From Methylovirgula sp. 4M-Z18 (GTDB taxonomy: Bacteria; Pseudomonadota; Alphaproteobacteria; Rhizobiales; Beijerinckiaceae), in assembly GCF_037890675.1 (NCBI RefSeq), contig NZ_CP149574.1, positions 3,944,874 through 4,008,873 of the forward strand: DNA of 64,000 bases, in the 5' to 3' direction. Each line of letters starts with the position of its first letter. Position 1 is the first letter of the stretch. Both the position numbers and the translations under genes were made by a program. Positions 52,177 through 61,040 of this stretch are shown here, piece after piece. The notes below the pieces were generated by a model, which was not told where the DNA came from, made no database searches, and worked only from the letters and a program-made list of their open reading frames with translations.

Positions 52177-54920
52177 CTTCCCTCCTCACCGCAGTCCTGT
52201 GCCGCCCAGCCGATGCGCTGCCGCTCGTAATAAAGCCGCAGCCACAGCGCATAGCCGATATCCTCGGACCAGTAGAAGCGCCGCACGCTCGCCGTCAGGT
52301 CGTTGTGGTAGAGCAACGGCGGCATACGGCTCACCGCCGCAAAATCCTCGGTCGCCAGCCTCTCCAACAGCCGGTTCGTCTCTAGGCAACTCCCCGCTCC
52401 GGTTCGGATCCGGGACAATGCCTCGGCGGCTTGGACCCAGATCTCCTGGCCCGGAACGTCCGTCCGCAGCCGCGACGGCGGCGGATGCAGGGGGCAGCCT
52501 GCCTGTTGCAGTTCAGCCAGCCGCAGGATCACTATGGGCGGCGCGTCGGCATAATAGACCCAGAGGTCGTCATCCGCCGTCCGTGTTGTGAGCGCTTCGC
52601 ATAGCGCACGCGCGGCCGGCGGGTTCTCCTGCGCCAATAACAGCAGGATGTGCATCTGGATGCCAATATCGGCGGGGTTCGGATCGCGTCCGGGATCAAG
52701 GCAACGATACTGAGCGCGCTCCGCCAGCCAGGTCCGGTAGAGGCCGTCCTCGCGTCGGAAGCGGCCGATAGTCTCCAGCGCCGCCGCCAGCCGGTCGCGC
52801 CCGGAGGCGCCGGGCGCGACTCGCCAGACCAGCGCCGTGTCGTCGGAATCCGGCGTGATCGCGCATCCCAGCGTGCCGATGGTCGGCGTGTCCGGCCGGC
52901 CATGATAGCGGACCAGCCCGTCCGCCTCGATCTGCTCGGCGAGGAAACGGCGTGTCCGCGCGAGCACGTCTGCCAGCGGCGTACCTGTGGCAGCGGGACC
53001 GGCGATGTCGAGCATGACCGCGTTGAGATAAGTGTTCATCTCGTCCTGCGGCGCTTCGAAACGCGGCACGCCTGTGAAGGCGGTCAGCCAGTAACCTTCC
53101 GGCCGCTGGTGTTCCGCCAACCGCTGGCGCGCAAGGTCCGCCGACCGCTGGAACTGCTGGTCTTGCCGCCAGGCCGGGCTGTCAGCTGGCAGGTCGAAGG
53201 AAAGCTGCCGCAGCAGTCGCGGCTCACCGCCCGGATCGGCGCGGACCAGAACGGCGAGTTCATGCCGCCCAGGTGCGAGCGCGCCCACGGGGAATCGCAT
53301 CCGCCATCCGGCGGGGCTCGTCTCGCCGAGCGTCTGAACGACATCGGGGCGGGTAAAGAAAGTTCCCGTCCCCGCGACGCTGCGGCCATCCACCAGGATC
53401 ATGGCATCCGTCGGCGAGCGTGAATCGACCAGCGCCCATCCGGCGGCATCGATCAGCCGTTCGGCGCCGCCGCTCTCTTCGGCCACGACCTCGATCTGGT
53501 CGATATTGCCCTGCAGCCTGCGCAGCAGGTCGAACGCCGCCGGGGGATGGCGGAGTTCGGCCACGAAGGGCGCGTTTTCTGGCCGCCACATCGGCCGCAT
53601 CCGGTCAGGCCCGCGCTCCCCCAGCCCCATGCCGGCATCGGCGGCGCCGACATACCAGAAGGCGCCGACCGCTTGGATGAGGATGGCGACCCCGCAGGCC
53701 ATGCCGAACAGCATGCAGCCCGGCCGCGACAGGGCTGCGACGATTGGGGGCAGCATCCAGATCAGCATCGGCAAGCCGTCACCGAGCCAGCGTGGGCCCC
53801 AGGCCATCCCCTGCCGCCAGTCGACCATCGCATAGAGGACGATCTGCAGGACGATGGCGCCGGCCATGAGCAGGGTCAGATCACGCATCGCTCGCCCGCG
53901 CATCGCGAGGGGGAACAAGAATGGGATAAAGAGCAGGAAGGGCGAGAAGACGAAGAGGCCGCGCGTCGGACTGACGAGCAGCCCGGCGATGCCGCCCAGA
54001 ATGTCGTCGTTGTAGTCGTGCGGCCGGACGAAGAGCGCATAGGCCCCAGCGATGTGGCCGACCACCATCAGGTTATACGCCACCGTCAAAGCGACAGGGA
54101 CGAGGCCTGCGGCGACGAACAGCAGGCGCCGCGGCCCCGCCCAGCGCAGGCCGTAGAGCCCGAGCGCGGTGGCCAGGATCGCGTCGGGCGGTCGGTTCGC
54201 GGCGATCAAGGCGCAGAGGAAGCCCGCCATCACCACGCGCAGCCTGGCAGGCGATTCGATGCGCGGCCCCGTTAGGAGCAGCATGGTTGCGACGACCAGC
54301 AATTGCGCCGGCCCATGCGCCCAGAGCGCCTGGCTGCTGATCACCCAGGTCGTGGTGCCGAAGGCATAGACGAGGCTGAGCAGCGTTGCGGTGCCTGAGG
54401 GGGCACGCCGCCGCAGCAAAAGATAGAGCAGCGCGACCGATGCCACCGCGATGAGCGAGGCGACGAGCTTCTCCATGACCCGCGCGACCTGATCGACGAG
54501 ATGCGGGTCCCACCCACGCGCATCCAGATAGGTGACGGCGGGTATGTAGAGCGGCGCGATGACGATCGGCAAGGCGATGGGATAGGTCGAGACATAATGC
54601 GGGCCGCGGGCATGCGTGATCCAGAAGGCCGAGGTGTCCTCGCCCAGCGCCGGCGGAATCCGTCCCTGGGCGATGATGTCGAGGATCGGATCCAGCACCA
54701 CGCTGTGGTTGCGCAGGATGGAGAAGGGCATATAGCGTGCGCCATACGTGTCGCCCGCTGGGATCGCCCGCATGTTCGCGTTGTAGGCGGCGAAGCAGAA
54801 AATCCCGATGAGGATCGCGATGACGATGTCGCCGAAGCCGGAAGTCGCGGCATTTTTCCCGTCAGGATCGTCATGACCCGCGAGGGGGCGGTCGATATCC
54901 TTCAACGGGCGCGTCAGCAT
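52173..54920 (-). CDS. GT-C-like membrane protein fused to a DxDD-type alpha-toroid domain
   Basis: The 915-residue protein starts with a multi-pass membrane part (about residues 30-430, some ten to twelve helices, with GPHYVSTYPIALPIVIAPLY and a periplasmic-loop pattern like GT-C/PMT glycosyltransferases). Residues about 445-575 look like a small beta-sandwich (DGRSVAGTGTFF, GRHELAVLVRADPGG). Residues about 590-915 are helical with the texture of terpene-cyclase/prenyltransferase toroids: LAEHQRPEGYWLTAF, EMNTYLNAVMLDI, GLVRYHGRPDTPTIGTLGCA and a TPDSDDTALVWR segment whose D691-S-D-D fits the catalytic DxDD motif of class II cyclases. I do not know a described family with this combination. 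It is translationally coupled to the UbiA gene. Confidence 0.6.
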   Translation of the reverse strand: MLTRPLKDIDRPLAGHDDPDGKNAATSGFGDIVIAILIGIFCFAAYNANMRAIPAGDTYGARYMPFSILRNHSVVLDPILDIIAQGRIPPALGEDTSAFWITHARGPHYVSTYPIALPIVIAPLYIPAVTYLDARGWDPHLVDQVARVMEKLVASLIAVASVALLYLLLRRRAPSGTATLLSLVYAFGTTTWVISSQALWAHGPAQLLVVATMLLLTGPRIESPARLRVVMAGFLCALIAANRPPDAILATALGLYGLRWAGPRRLLFVAAGLVPVALTVAYNLMVVGHIAGAYALFVRPHDYNDDILGGIAGLLVSPTRGLFVFSPFLLFIPFLFPLAMRGRAMRDLTLLMAGAIVLQIVLYAMVDWRQGMAWGPRWLGDGLPMLIWMLPPIVAALSRPGCMLFGMACGVAILIQAVGAFWYVGAADAGMGLGERGPDRMRPMWRPENAPFVAELRHPPAAFDLLRRLQGNIDQIEVVAEESGGAERLIDAAGWALVDSRSPTDAMILVDGRSVAGTGTFFTRPDVVQTLGETSPAGWRMRFPVGALAPGRHELAVLVRADPGGEPRLLRQLSFDLPADSPAWRQDQQFQRSADLARQRLAEHQRPEGYWLTAFTGVPRFEAPQDEMNTYLNAVMLDIAGPAATGTPLADVLARTRRFLAEQIEADGLVRYHGRPDTPTIGTLGCAITPDSDDTALVWRVAPGASGRDRLAAALETIGRFRREDGLYRTWLAERAQYRCLDPGRDPNPADIGIQMHILLLLAQENPPAARALCEALTTRTADDDLWVYYADAPPIVILRLAELQQAGCPLHPPPSRLRTDVPGQEIWVQAAEALSRIRTGAGSCLETNRLLERLATEDFAAVSRMPPLLYHNDLTASVRRFYWSEDIGYALWLRLYYERQRIGWAAQDCGEEGR

Positions 54921-54945
54921 GGCGTTGTTCCGTCTCGCATCGCGG

Positions 54946-57645
54946 TCAGGAGATGAGCCGCTGCTCGCTGCGCGACCGGCGGTCGCGTCGCCAGCTGCGC
55001 CAGCGTGCCGCCAAGGCGACAGGCACCAGACTTATGCGGTATTGCCGTTTGAACTCGGGCGAGCCCGCGGCCACCAATTCCGCCTGGATGAGCGCGTTCG
55101 AGACACCCGACTGCCAGAGCAGGGCCGGCAGCCGCGGCAGCCGCATCAGGTAATAGCCGGGAAAGCGGAACACATCGCGTGCAATCCTGCTGAGGCGCAC
55201 GGGTTTACGAACCGCCGCCTGCGCGACCTGCGGTTCCGACAGTGCTTGCCGCTGGGCCGTCTGCCGCGTCCTGACCCGTGCGGAGCGTTCGATCCGTTGC
55301 AGGCGCACCCGCATTGCTTCACCCACTGTCGTCGCCGAATAGAGCCGCTCGATCGTCGCGGCGCCCGCCTGCCCAATCGCTTCGCGCCACGCCTTGTCAG
55401 TCCAGACGCGGCGCATAAGTTGCGCGGCCGCATCGAGCCTGGGCTCGGCCCACAGCGTGCCGGCCGGATAGGGGCCATATGCCCGCGCGCCCGGCACGAG
55501 GTCATAGGGGACGAGCGCGGCATTCGCGGCCGTGGTGAAGTCGGCATTGCCGCTCCAGCCGGTCGCCACCACCGGCAGGCCATAGGCCATGGCTTCCGCG
55601 ATCGACAGGCCGAAGCCCTCCGAACGATGCAGGGAGACGAAACTGTCGACGCTGGCGAGCAGACGGAAGCGGTCGGCGCTCTCCAGCGCCGCGTCGAATA
55701 TGGAGATCCGCCGGCCCGCAGCCGCATTGCGCAGGTCGTCCACCAGGTCGGGCTCGGCATGCCCGTTTAGCAGCTTCAGGACGAGCCGGACCGGCTCCTC
55801 TGGCGAGAAGGCTTGGCTGAAAGCTGCAATCAGGCCTTCAGGATTCTTCCGGAAGGGGGTGGAGGCGATATCGAACTGGAACAGGAAAACGAATTCCTCC
55901 CGAGTGACCTCGGGCAGCAGCGTGGCCAGCCAGGCGCGGTCACGCCGCGCGCTGGGCGGCCGCACCATCGGCGGCATGACCACCACGGGCACCGTCGCCT
56001 TCTCTCGGATCGCCTCGGCGACAAAACGCGTGGCGACCCAAATCTCGTCCACCAGATCGAAGCGGTCGGACCATTGTTCCGGGAAGGTCGGCGTCTCCCA
56101 GTACCAGCAGCCGACCCGGTAGGTGTCAAGGAGGTCGGACGGCAGCGCCGGAAGGACGCCCGGCAAGGCATCGGCATTGCAGCCGAGGATGGTGACGCGG
56201 GCCTGGCTTTCTGCCGCCGGCGCTTCCGGCAGAACGTAACCGCCGATCGGTGCTGCCGCGGCGGCGGAGATGTCATGGATGCGCACCGCGACACCCGCGG
56301 CTTCCAGTGCCACGACGCTTTGCCGCGCGGCCTCGCCGACACCGAGATGCGCGCGCAGATAGCCCACATAATTGACCCTTGCAAGACCGCTCGCTGCCTC
56401 GCCGATGAAGCGTTCGACCAGGGTGGAATCGAGGCCCATCTCCGACACACCCGAACCCCGCATCCAGGCCCGAAGCCCTGCGGTGTCGCGGCCATCATCA
56501 TAGGCCGCCGCGACATCACTGCGCAGCCACAAAACCGTTCTGATATAGCGCGTGACATGATCGTTGGGCGCACGGCCGGCAGCCCATTCCAGGAAGCCGG
56601 GCTCATCGAGCGGGTCGCCTAGGTCTAGGTCTTTGGCGATCGCCTGCCGATACAGCGCGCGGCACGCCGGGTCCCAACCGATGCCGTCGTGGAGGCTGAC
56701 GCGTGGCGCCTCAAGCGCACCAAAATACGGCAGGCCCGCGCTTGTCAGCGCCTCCGCATAATCATCGAACAGCTGCGCTGCGTCGCCCGGGGGGTGACAG
56801 CCGAAGCGGTTCTCGTGCCGGGAGATCCCCTTACGCCCAGGCGCGAAGCCGCTGAAATGGAAGAAGACAAGGTCGTAGGATCCGCCCTTCCAGCCTTCCA
56901 CCTGCCAATGTCCCCCGACATTGCGGGGAATGCGCTCATGCAGGTTCCAGTAGGCGACGTTGAAGCCGAGATGTTGCAATACCTTGCTGTGTGTCAACAT
57001 CAGCGGTGCGTAGTCCATCCACTTCTGATCCGTGAAGACGCCCTCGCGCACATCCTGAAGGCAACGGTCGTGGAGCTTTGCATCCCACCATTCCAGCAGC
57101 GCCCGCGCATCGGGCGTGTTCCTCATCGCGGCGAAACCAAGATTGTAAAGCCCGGCCCGCATGATTGCGAGGTCGTCCGGTCGATGCCCGTCATCTGGGA
57201 GCGGGCTGAGAATATGCGGCGTCAGGACCAATTCGTCGTCCGATTGGTCGCCCTGCGAGAAGAGGTCAAGCCGTCGGAACAGACGGATATCAGGATCGAG
57301 ATAAATGGCCCGCTCTACGCCCCGTCTGAACAGGAAGCGGAAGCAGGCGGGTTTCACGCTCGTCGCGAATTCGAGGATGTCGTAATGAGCCCGCCGGTGA
57401 TTCCATTCGCGGCGTTCAAAGGCCTGTTCTGCCGGAACGATGCGAAGGTGTTCCGGCATGCCAATCCCTGGCGGCGGCGCATCGAGCAGAAAGACAGTTA
57501 GCTTCAGGCCGGGATGATACGCCTGGACCGAGGCACCGAGGACATTCGCATGCGCAAGATAGTTGCTGGCGCAGATCGTGAAGATGGCGAACCTGGCCGG
57601 CTCATCGGCAAGCCGCTCTGCCGGGGTCGTAATGCGGCTGGGCAT
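54946..57645 (-). CDS. Large two-domain glycosyltransferase (GT8-like plus GT4)
   Basis: From ATG 57645 the product has about 899 residues. The first part (about residues 20-320) resembles GT8-type transferases: FAIFTICASNYLAHANVLGA, GVERAIYLDPDIRLFRRLDL with a DxD motif, and RAGLYNLGFAAMRNTPDARA. After a linker, the second part (about 430-790) is a GT4 fold ending with DSFVSLHRSEGFGLSIAEAM and VVATGWSGNADF, the E..E/EGFGL nucleotide-sugar signature. The C-terminal tail is basic. A longer frame to 57840 exists but its added 65 residues look non-coding. It is the first gene of the minus-strand cluster and lies 25 bases before the GT-C/toroid gene. Confidence 0.82.
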   Translation of the reverse strand: MPSRITTPAERLADEPARFAIFTICASNYLAHANVLGASVQAYHPGLKLTVFLLDAPPPGIGMPEHLRIVPAEQAFERREWNHRRAHYDILEFATSVKPACFRFLFRRGVERAIYLDPDIRLFRRLDLFSQGDQSDDELVLTPHILSPLPDDGHRPDDLAIMRAGLYNLGFAAMRNTPDARALLEWWDAKLHDRCLQDVREGVFTDQKWMDYAPLMLTHSKVLQHLGFNVAYWNLHERIPRNVGGHWQVEGWKGGSYDLVFFHFSGFAPGRKGISRHENRFGCHPPGDAAQLFDDYAEALTSAGLPYFGALEAPRVSLHDGIGWDPACRALYRQAIAKDLDLGDPLDEPGFLEWAAGRAPNDHVTRYIRTVLWLRSDVAAAYDDGRDTAGLRAWMRGSGVSEMGLDSTLVERFIGEAASGLARVNYVGYLRAHLGVGEAARQSVVALEAAGVAVRIHDISAAAAAPIGGYVLPEAPAAESQARVTILGCNADALPGVLPALPSDLLDTYRVGCWYWETPTFPEQWSDRFDLVDEIWVATRFVAEAIREKATVPVVVMPPMVRPPSARRDRAWLATLLPEVTREEFVFLFQFDIASTPFRKNPEGLIAAFSQAFSPEEPVRLVLKLLNGHAEPDLVDDLRNAAAGRRISIFDAALESADRFRLLASVDSFVSLHRSEGFGLSIAEAMAYGLPVVATGWSGNADFTTAANAALVPYDLVPGARAYGPYPAGTLWAEPRLDAAAQLMRRVWTDKAWREAIGQAGAATIERLYSATTVGEAMRVRLQRIERSARVRTRQTAQRQALSEPQVAQAAVRKPVRLSRIARDVFRFPGYYLMRLPRLPALLWQSGVSNALIQAELVAAGSPEFKRQYRISLVPVALAARWRSWRRDRRSRSEQRLIS

Positions 57646-58058
57646 GATGTCTCGGAGTATAACGAAGGGACGACCATTTACCTGCACGTGGCCTCGCGTG
57701 ACAAGCCTGGATAGCTCACGGAGTTGGGGACATCGCGGCTCGGAATCGGCAAAAGATATTTTGCAAAGAACGACTTGCGCGAAGAGGAAGAGGTCCCGAA
57801 AGCCGACACGGTGTGGCTTAAGCTCTTCCAACTTCCGCAAACTCCATCAGGCCGTCCTGCGGACGTGGGACGAAATCATTCGCCTGAAAATGTGGCACCG
57901 TGCCAAAAGTGCGCGCAGCGCTCGTTAGATTGACGATCGCCTTGACTCTTTTTCATCGCTTCAACGGCCTCGACACCGACTGGTCGTAGGCTCGACTTCG
58001 GATTTGCACCACAAGGCAACCTTTGTACAATCCACAGCATATTTCGGCTGGCGGCGCG
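57646..58058. other. Upstream region of the glycosyltransferase cluster
   Basis: No further gene is convincing here. It presumably contains the promoter of the minus-strand cluster; I did not find a clear -35/-10 pair. Confidence 0.3.
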
Positions 58059-58380
58059 TCACGCACCGCGCACAACCTTCATGATCGGAATACCGAACTT
58101 GCGGGCCTTATCGCCAAGATCCTCCCCGAACCCCGTTCCGGGGAAGACGAGAACGCCGACGGGCAGGACGTCAAGCATCGCGTCGTTGCGCTTGAAGGGC
58201 GCGGCCTTGCCGTGTTTCGTCCAATCGGGCTTGAAGGCGACCTGTAGCACCTTGCGGTTATCCGCCCATTTCGCCGCGATCAGTTCAGCGCCCTTGGGCG
58301 AACCACCGTGCAGCAGCACCATATCTAGCGAGGCAAGGGCGTGGGCACGGAACCGACGTAGGCCTCCGCCGCCCCCGGAT
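58059..58380 (-). pseudogene. DUF2493 (SLOG-type) protein, C-terminal relic
   Basis: DMVLLHGGSPKGAELIAAKW, then AFKPDWTKHGKAAPFKRNDA, VGVLVFPGTGFGEDLGDKAR and KFGIPI form the C-terminal half of the DUF2493 family, a Rossmann-like (SLOG) domain protein common on alphaproteobacterial plasmids and integrative elements. Intact versions have about 300 residues. The N-terminal part is missing or scrambled (a short RAHALASLDM precedes in frame). Its presence beside a partial tRNA suggests the remains of a mobile element. Confidence 0.75.
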
Positions 58381-58587
58381 GGCGAACAATCGCTCCTCCG
58401 AGGTTAGGCGCGGGGCACTGTCAAAGTAGAACGAGATGAGGGTGCAGGCGGTCGCGGTGACACGACGGCCATCATCGAGCGAGAAGAAACCCTCCGGCAG
58501 GATGCGCTCGTCGATGGCTCGATTGCCGTCTCGAAGTGCGACACGGGCCAACACAGCAGCTTCGGTCGGCTCGAGCTTGTCACCCAT
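58381..58587 (-). CDS. Hypothetical small protein, doubtful
   Basis: A frame from ATG 58587 reads GDKLEPTEAAVLARVALRDG, then NRAIDERILPEGFFSLDDGR and TLISFYFDSAPRLTSEERLF before entering the DUF2493 relic in another frame near 58370. The composition looks coding, but there is no ribosome site and no recognised family. It may be the start of another decayed mobile-element gene. Confidence 0.3.
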
Positions 58588-58637
58588 GTCTTAGGTACAA
58601 ACTGTTACCTGTCTCTCAAGCTCGGACACGTAGGATT

Positions 58638-58682
58638 TGGTTGCGGGGGCAGGATTTGAACCTGCGGCCTTCAGGTTATGAG
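58638..58682 (-). other. 3' half of initiator tRNA-Met, likely attachment-site scar
   Basis: Read on the minus strand, this is the 3' part of an initiator tRNA-Met: anticodon loop CTCATAA, CCTGAAGG, a perfect T stem-loop GCAGG-TTCAAAT-CCTGC and the acceptor end CCCCGCAACCA. The 5' half (acceptor strand, D arm and the 5' side of the anticodon stem) is absent: the similarity breaks exactly at the anticodon loop. Integrases that use tRNA genes duplicate just such a 3' segment, so it probably marks the edge of an integrated element. It is not a functional tRNA gene. Confidence 0.75.
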
Positions 58683-58902
58683 TCAGAGCGGAAACTTAGC
58701 CCTGGTTCATTTCAAGCAGCTTATTGATTTATATTATGATTGGCGCCTTTACGTGGGGTCAGAATTGGCGTCGATCGGGACCCCACGGCCTGTACAAATT
58801 TGTGCGAAATATCAATCAGTTGGCAACCGTTCGCGTGAGGGGCAAGTGTCGGTGTTGATTCACAACGATGCCGATTGATAGGCGCGGACACTTCCTGTCG
58901 TT
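58683..58902. other. Spacer between tRNA scar and dehydrogenase relic
   Basis: Nothing recognisable is seen here. Confidence 0.3.
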
Positions 58903-59928
58903 TCACGCTTGGCTGACGAATTTCGTTACCAGATACGCCTGGAGCCCCTCGCAACCGCCTTCGCTCCCGTGGCCACTGTCCTTGATGCCACCAAAAGGCG
59001 TTTCCGGTGCCGCCAAGCCGAAATGGTTGATGGAGACCATGCCGGCCTCGATCTCATCGGTGAGACGTGCCGCGCGGCTCACAGATGTGGTGAAGACAAA
59101 AGACCCCAGACCAAGAGCCAAGCGGTTGGCCTCGCCGATCATGTCGTCTAGCTCGGCATAGCGGTTAATCACCGCCAGCGGCCCAAATGGCTCTTCCGAC
59201 ATGACCCGCGCCGCCAATGGCACTTCGGCGAGCACGGTCGGCGCATAAAAGAAGCCTTCATTGCCGACGCGACGACCGCCTGCAAGCAGCCGGGCACCTT
59301 TGTCAACTGCATCACGAACCAATGAATCGATGGCGCCGAGTCGGCGCCCATTTGCCAGCGGACCCATCTGCGTTCCATTTGCCATACCCTTGCCGACGAC
59401 GATTTCGGAAGCTGTGGCGGCGAACACTTCGGTAAAGCATTCGAATACACTTTCCTGAACCAGGAAACGGGTAGGAGATGCACAAATCTGGCCCGCATTG
59501 CGAAATTTCAGCGCACAGGCGAGTTTGGCCACGGCACCGACATCGACGTCGTCGCAGACCACATACGGCGCATGCCCGCCAAGCTCCATTGTATTGCGCT
59601 TGAGATGGCGGCCGGCAAGCGCCGCCAGGTGTCGCACGACCGCGACTGAGCCGGTGAACGAAACTTTCCGAATGATCGACGACGCGATCAGGTGCTCGGA
59701 AATCCCAGCAGGAACGCCGAAAACCAGATTCAGCGCACCAGCCGGTAGGCCTGCCTCTTCAAAGCAACGCACCAGTTCTATCGCGCAGCTAGGAGTTTCC
59801 TCAGGCGCTTTGGCAATGATCGAACATCCGGCAGCCAAAGCGGCGGCGATCTTTCGTACCAGCTGCGCAACCGGGAAATTCCACGGACTGAAGGCCGCAA
59901 CCGGACCGACAGGCTCGGAGATCGCCAT
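58903..59928 (-). pseudogene. Succinate-semialdehyde-type dehydrogenase, N-terminally truncated
   Basis: The 341-residue frame matches the last 70% of NAD(P)-dependent aldehyde dehydrogenases: EPVGPVAAFSPWNFPVAQLV, the catalytic Glu in NTMELGGHAPYVV, the catalytic Cys in NAGQICASPTRF, EEPFGPLAVINRY and the terminal PFGGIKDSGHGSEGGCEGLQ. Intact enzymes have about 480 residues; some 130 N-terminal residues, including part of the NAD-binding fold, are absent, and the sequence upstream does not continue the family in any frame. It lies next to the tRNA scar and could have been cut by rearrangement. Confidence 0.78.
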
Positions 59929-60009
59929 TTATGGAGGAGAGGACGCAGCCGATGCCACTTCCCTGCGTCCAGTTCGACACGGCTGTGCGCACGGCGAGTG
60001 GTCGATTGC

Positions 60010-60405
60010 TTAACCGGCTTCGATGTCGGTAGCTGTGAAATCGACACCCTTGAACAGGAGGGGTTGGCCAAAATGGTGGGCGCAGGCATAGGCAAAGCAA
60101 TCGCCAAAATTGAGCCGCGCCGGATGACGGCCCTTGCCGTAGCGGTCGAAAGCGTCGAGCGCCAGCCGGCCCGCGTGCGGCGGCACCGCGACCAACTCGA
60201 TCTCGATCAGCTTCAAATAGGCATCGACGGCATCGGCCGCCTCCGAAATCGGAAGGGCCAAGATCCGCGCGACTGCAATCGCAGCCTCCCAGACGGCTAG
60301 GGGCGATGTCAGCCGCTTTGGATCGCGCTGCAGCCGCGCCAGGAGTTCCCGTGCCTGGTCTTCATCGGTCAACAGCGCAGTGAGCGCAGATGCGTCGATG
60401 AACAT
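60010..60405 (-). CDS. vapC: VapC-type PIN-domain toxin
   Basis: The 131-residue protein is a complete PIN ribonuclease with the four acidic positions D4 ([10 protein letters not shown]), E40 (WEAAIA), D102 ([11 protein letters not shown]) and D122 (FKGVDF). VapC toxins cleave RNA, often initiator tRNA or rRNA, and are neutralised by VapB. The start abuts the end of the antitoxin gene with shared bases at 60405, typical translational coupling. Confidence 0.93.
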   Translation of the reverse strand: MFIDASALTALLTDEDQARELLARLQRDPKRLTSPLAVWEAAIAVARILALPISEAADAVDAYLKLIEIELVAVPPHAGRLALDAFDRYGKGRHPARLNFGDCFAYACAHHFGQPLLFKGVDFTATDIEAG

Positions 60406-60650
60406 CAGCGTTCCTCGTACAGACTGTCCCGGAACGCCTTGTCCGCCGGGCGGCCCTTTGCCGCATCGCCGCGCGCGCGCAGCTCACGGGTGAATTGTAC
60501 GCCCCGTTCGACCAGGGAAGGCCGCGCCTGCTCGCGCTCAAGTTCGTGGACAAGTGCGGTATGGATTGTCTCCGTCAGGCTCAGCTTCTTGAGGGCGGCA
60601 ACCCGTCGCGCCAGAGCATTGGTGTCGGCATTTTTGATGTGGAACGCCAT
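60405..60650 (-). CDS. vapB: VapB-type antitoxin
   Basis: From ATG 60650 the product has 81 residues: an N-terminal ribbon-type DNA-binding start ([39 protein letters not shown]) and a C-terminal toxin-binding tail ([18 protein letters not shown]). This is the Rv0623/PSK-type VapB layout. It overlaps vapC by one base. The operator palindrome at 60674-60703 lies just upstream. A longer frame to 60692 would place the start inside that operator and is unlikely. Confidence 0.9.
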   Translation of the reverse strand: MAFHIKNADTNALARRVAALKKLSLTETIHTALVHELEREQARPSLVERGVQFTRELRARGDAAKGRPADKAFRDSLYEER

Positions 60651-60673
60651 CCGCGGTCTTTCTAGACTTACCA

Positions 60674-60703
60674 GTGTATCCGTGTATATCAAATGGGATA
60701 CAC
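60674..60703 (-). promoter_or_regulatory. VapBC operator palindrome
   Basis: An 8-bp perfect inverted repeat, GTGTATCC (60674-60681) and GGATACAC (60696-60703), is separated by 14 bases and includes a second GTGTAT copy at 60682-60687. It lies 24-53 bases before vapB, where VapBC complexes normally bind to repress their own transcription. Confidence 0.7.
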
Positions 60704-61040
60704 CAGGTCAAGGAGCGCCTTTCCGCGACGTGCGCGCTCTGGTTGGCGTACTGATCTTGTTATGATTCCTAAATGCCGAGTTTCATTCGGGGGCAGGCGT
60801 TAAACCTTTTAGCAGGGCCTAAGAAGTGCCCATAACAAACAAACTCAGTTACGGCACTGCACTGGCGGTTGACCTTGTCCAGACTCCCCAGCGCCGCAAG
60901 ATTCATCCCTAGGGTGAACAGCGCTTAGCCTCTGCAGCGGACGAATTTTCAACGGCACACGAGACGCGCAATTCCGGCGGAATTGACCAGATCACTTCCT
61001 GGGCCAAGATTTCTACCCGCCAGTCACGGCTTTCCCGCCC
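60704..61040. other. Intergenic stretch without a recognisable gene
   Basis: Nothing beyond short chance frames is seen here. Confidence 0.35.

Noticed and set aside
58536-58727. A small plus-strand protein containing RGQDLNLRPSGYE
   Set aside because: This sequence is the well-known false translation of the reverse strand of a tRNA gene; here it comes from the tRNA-Met fragment.
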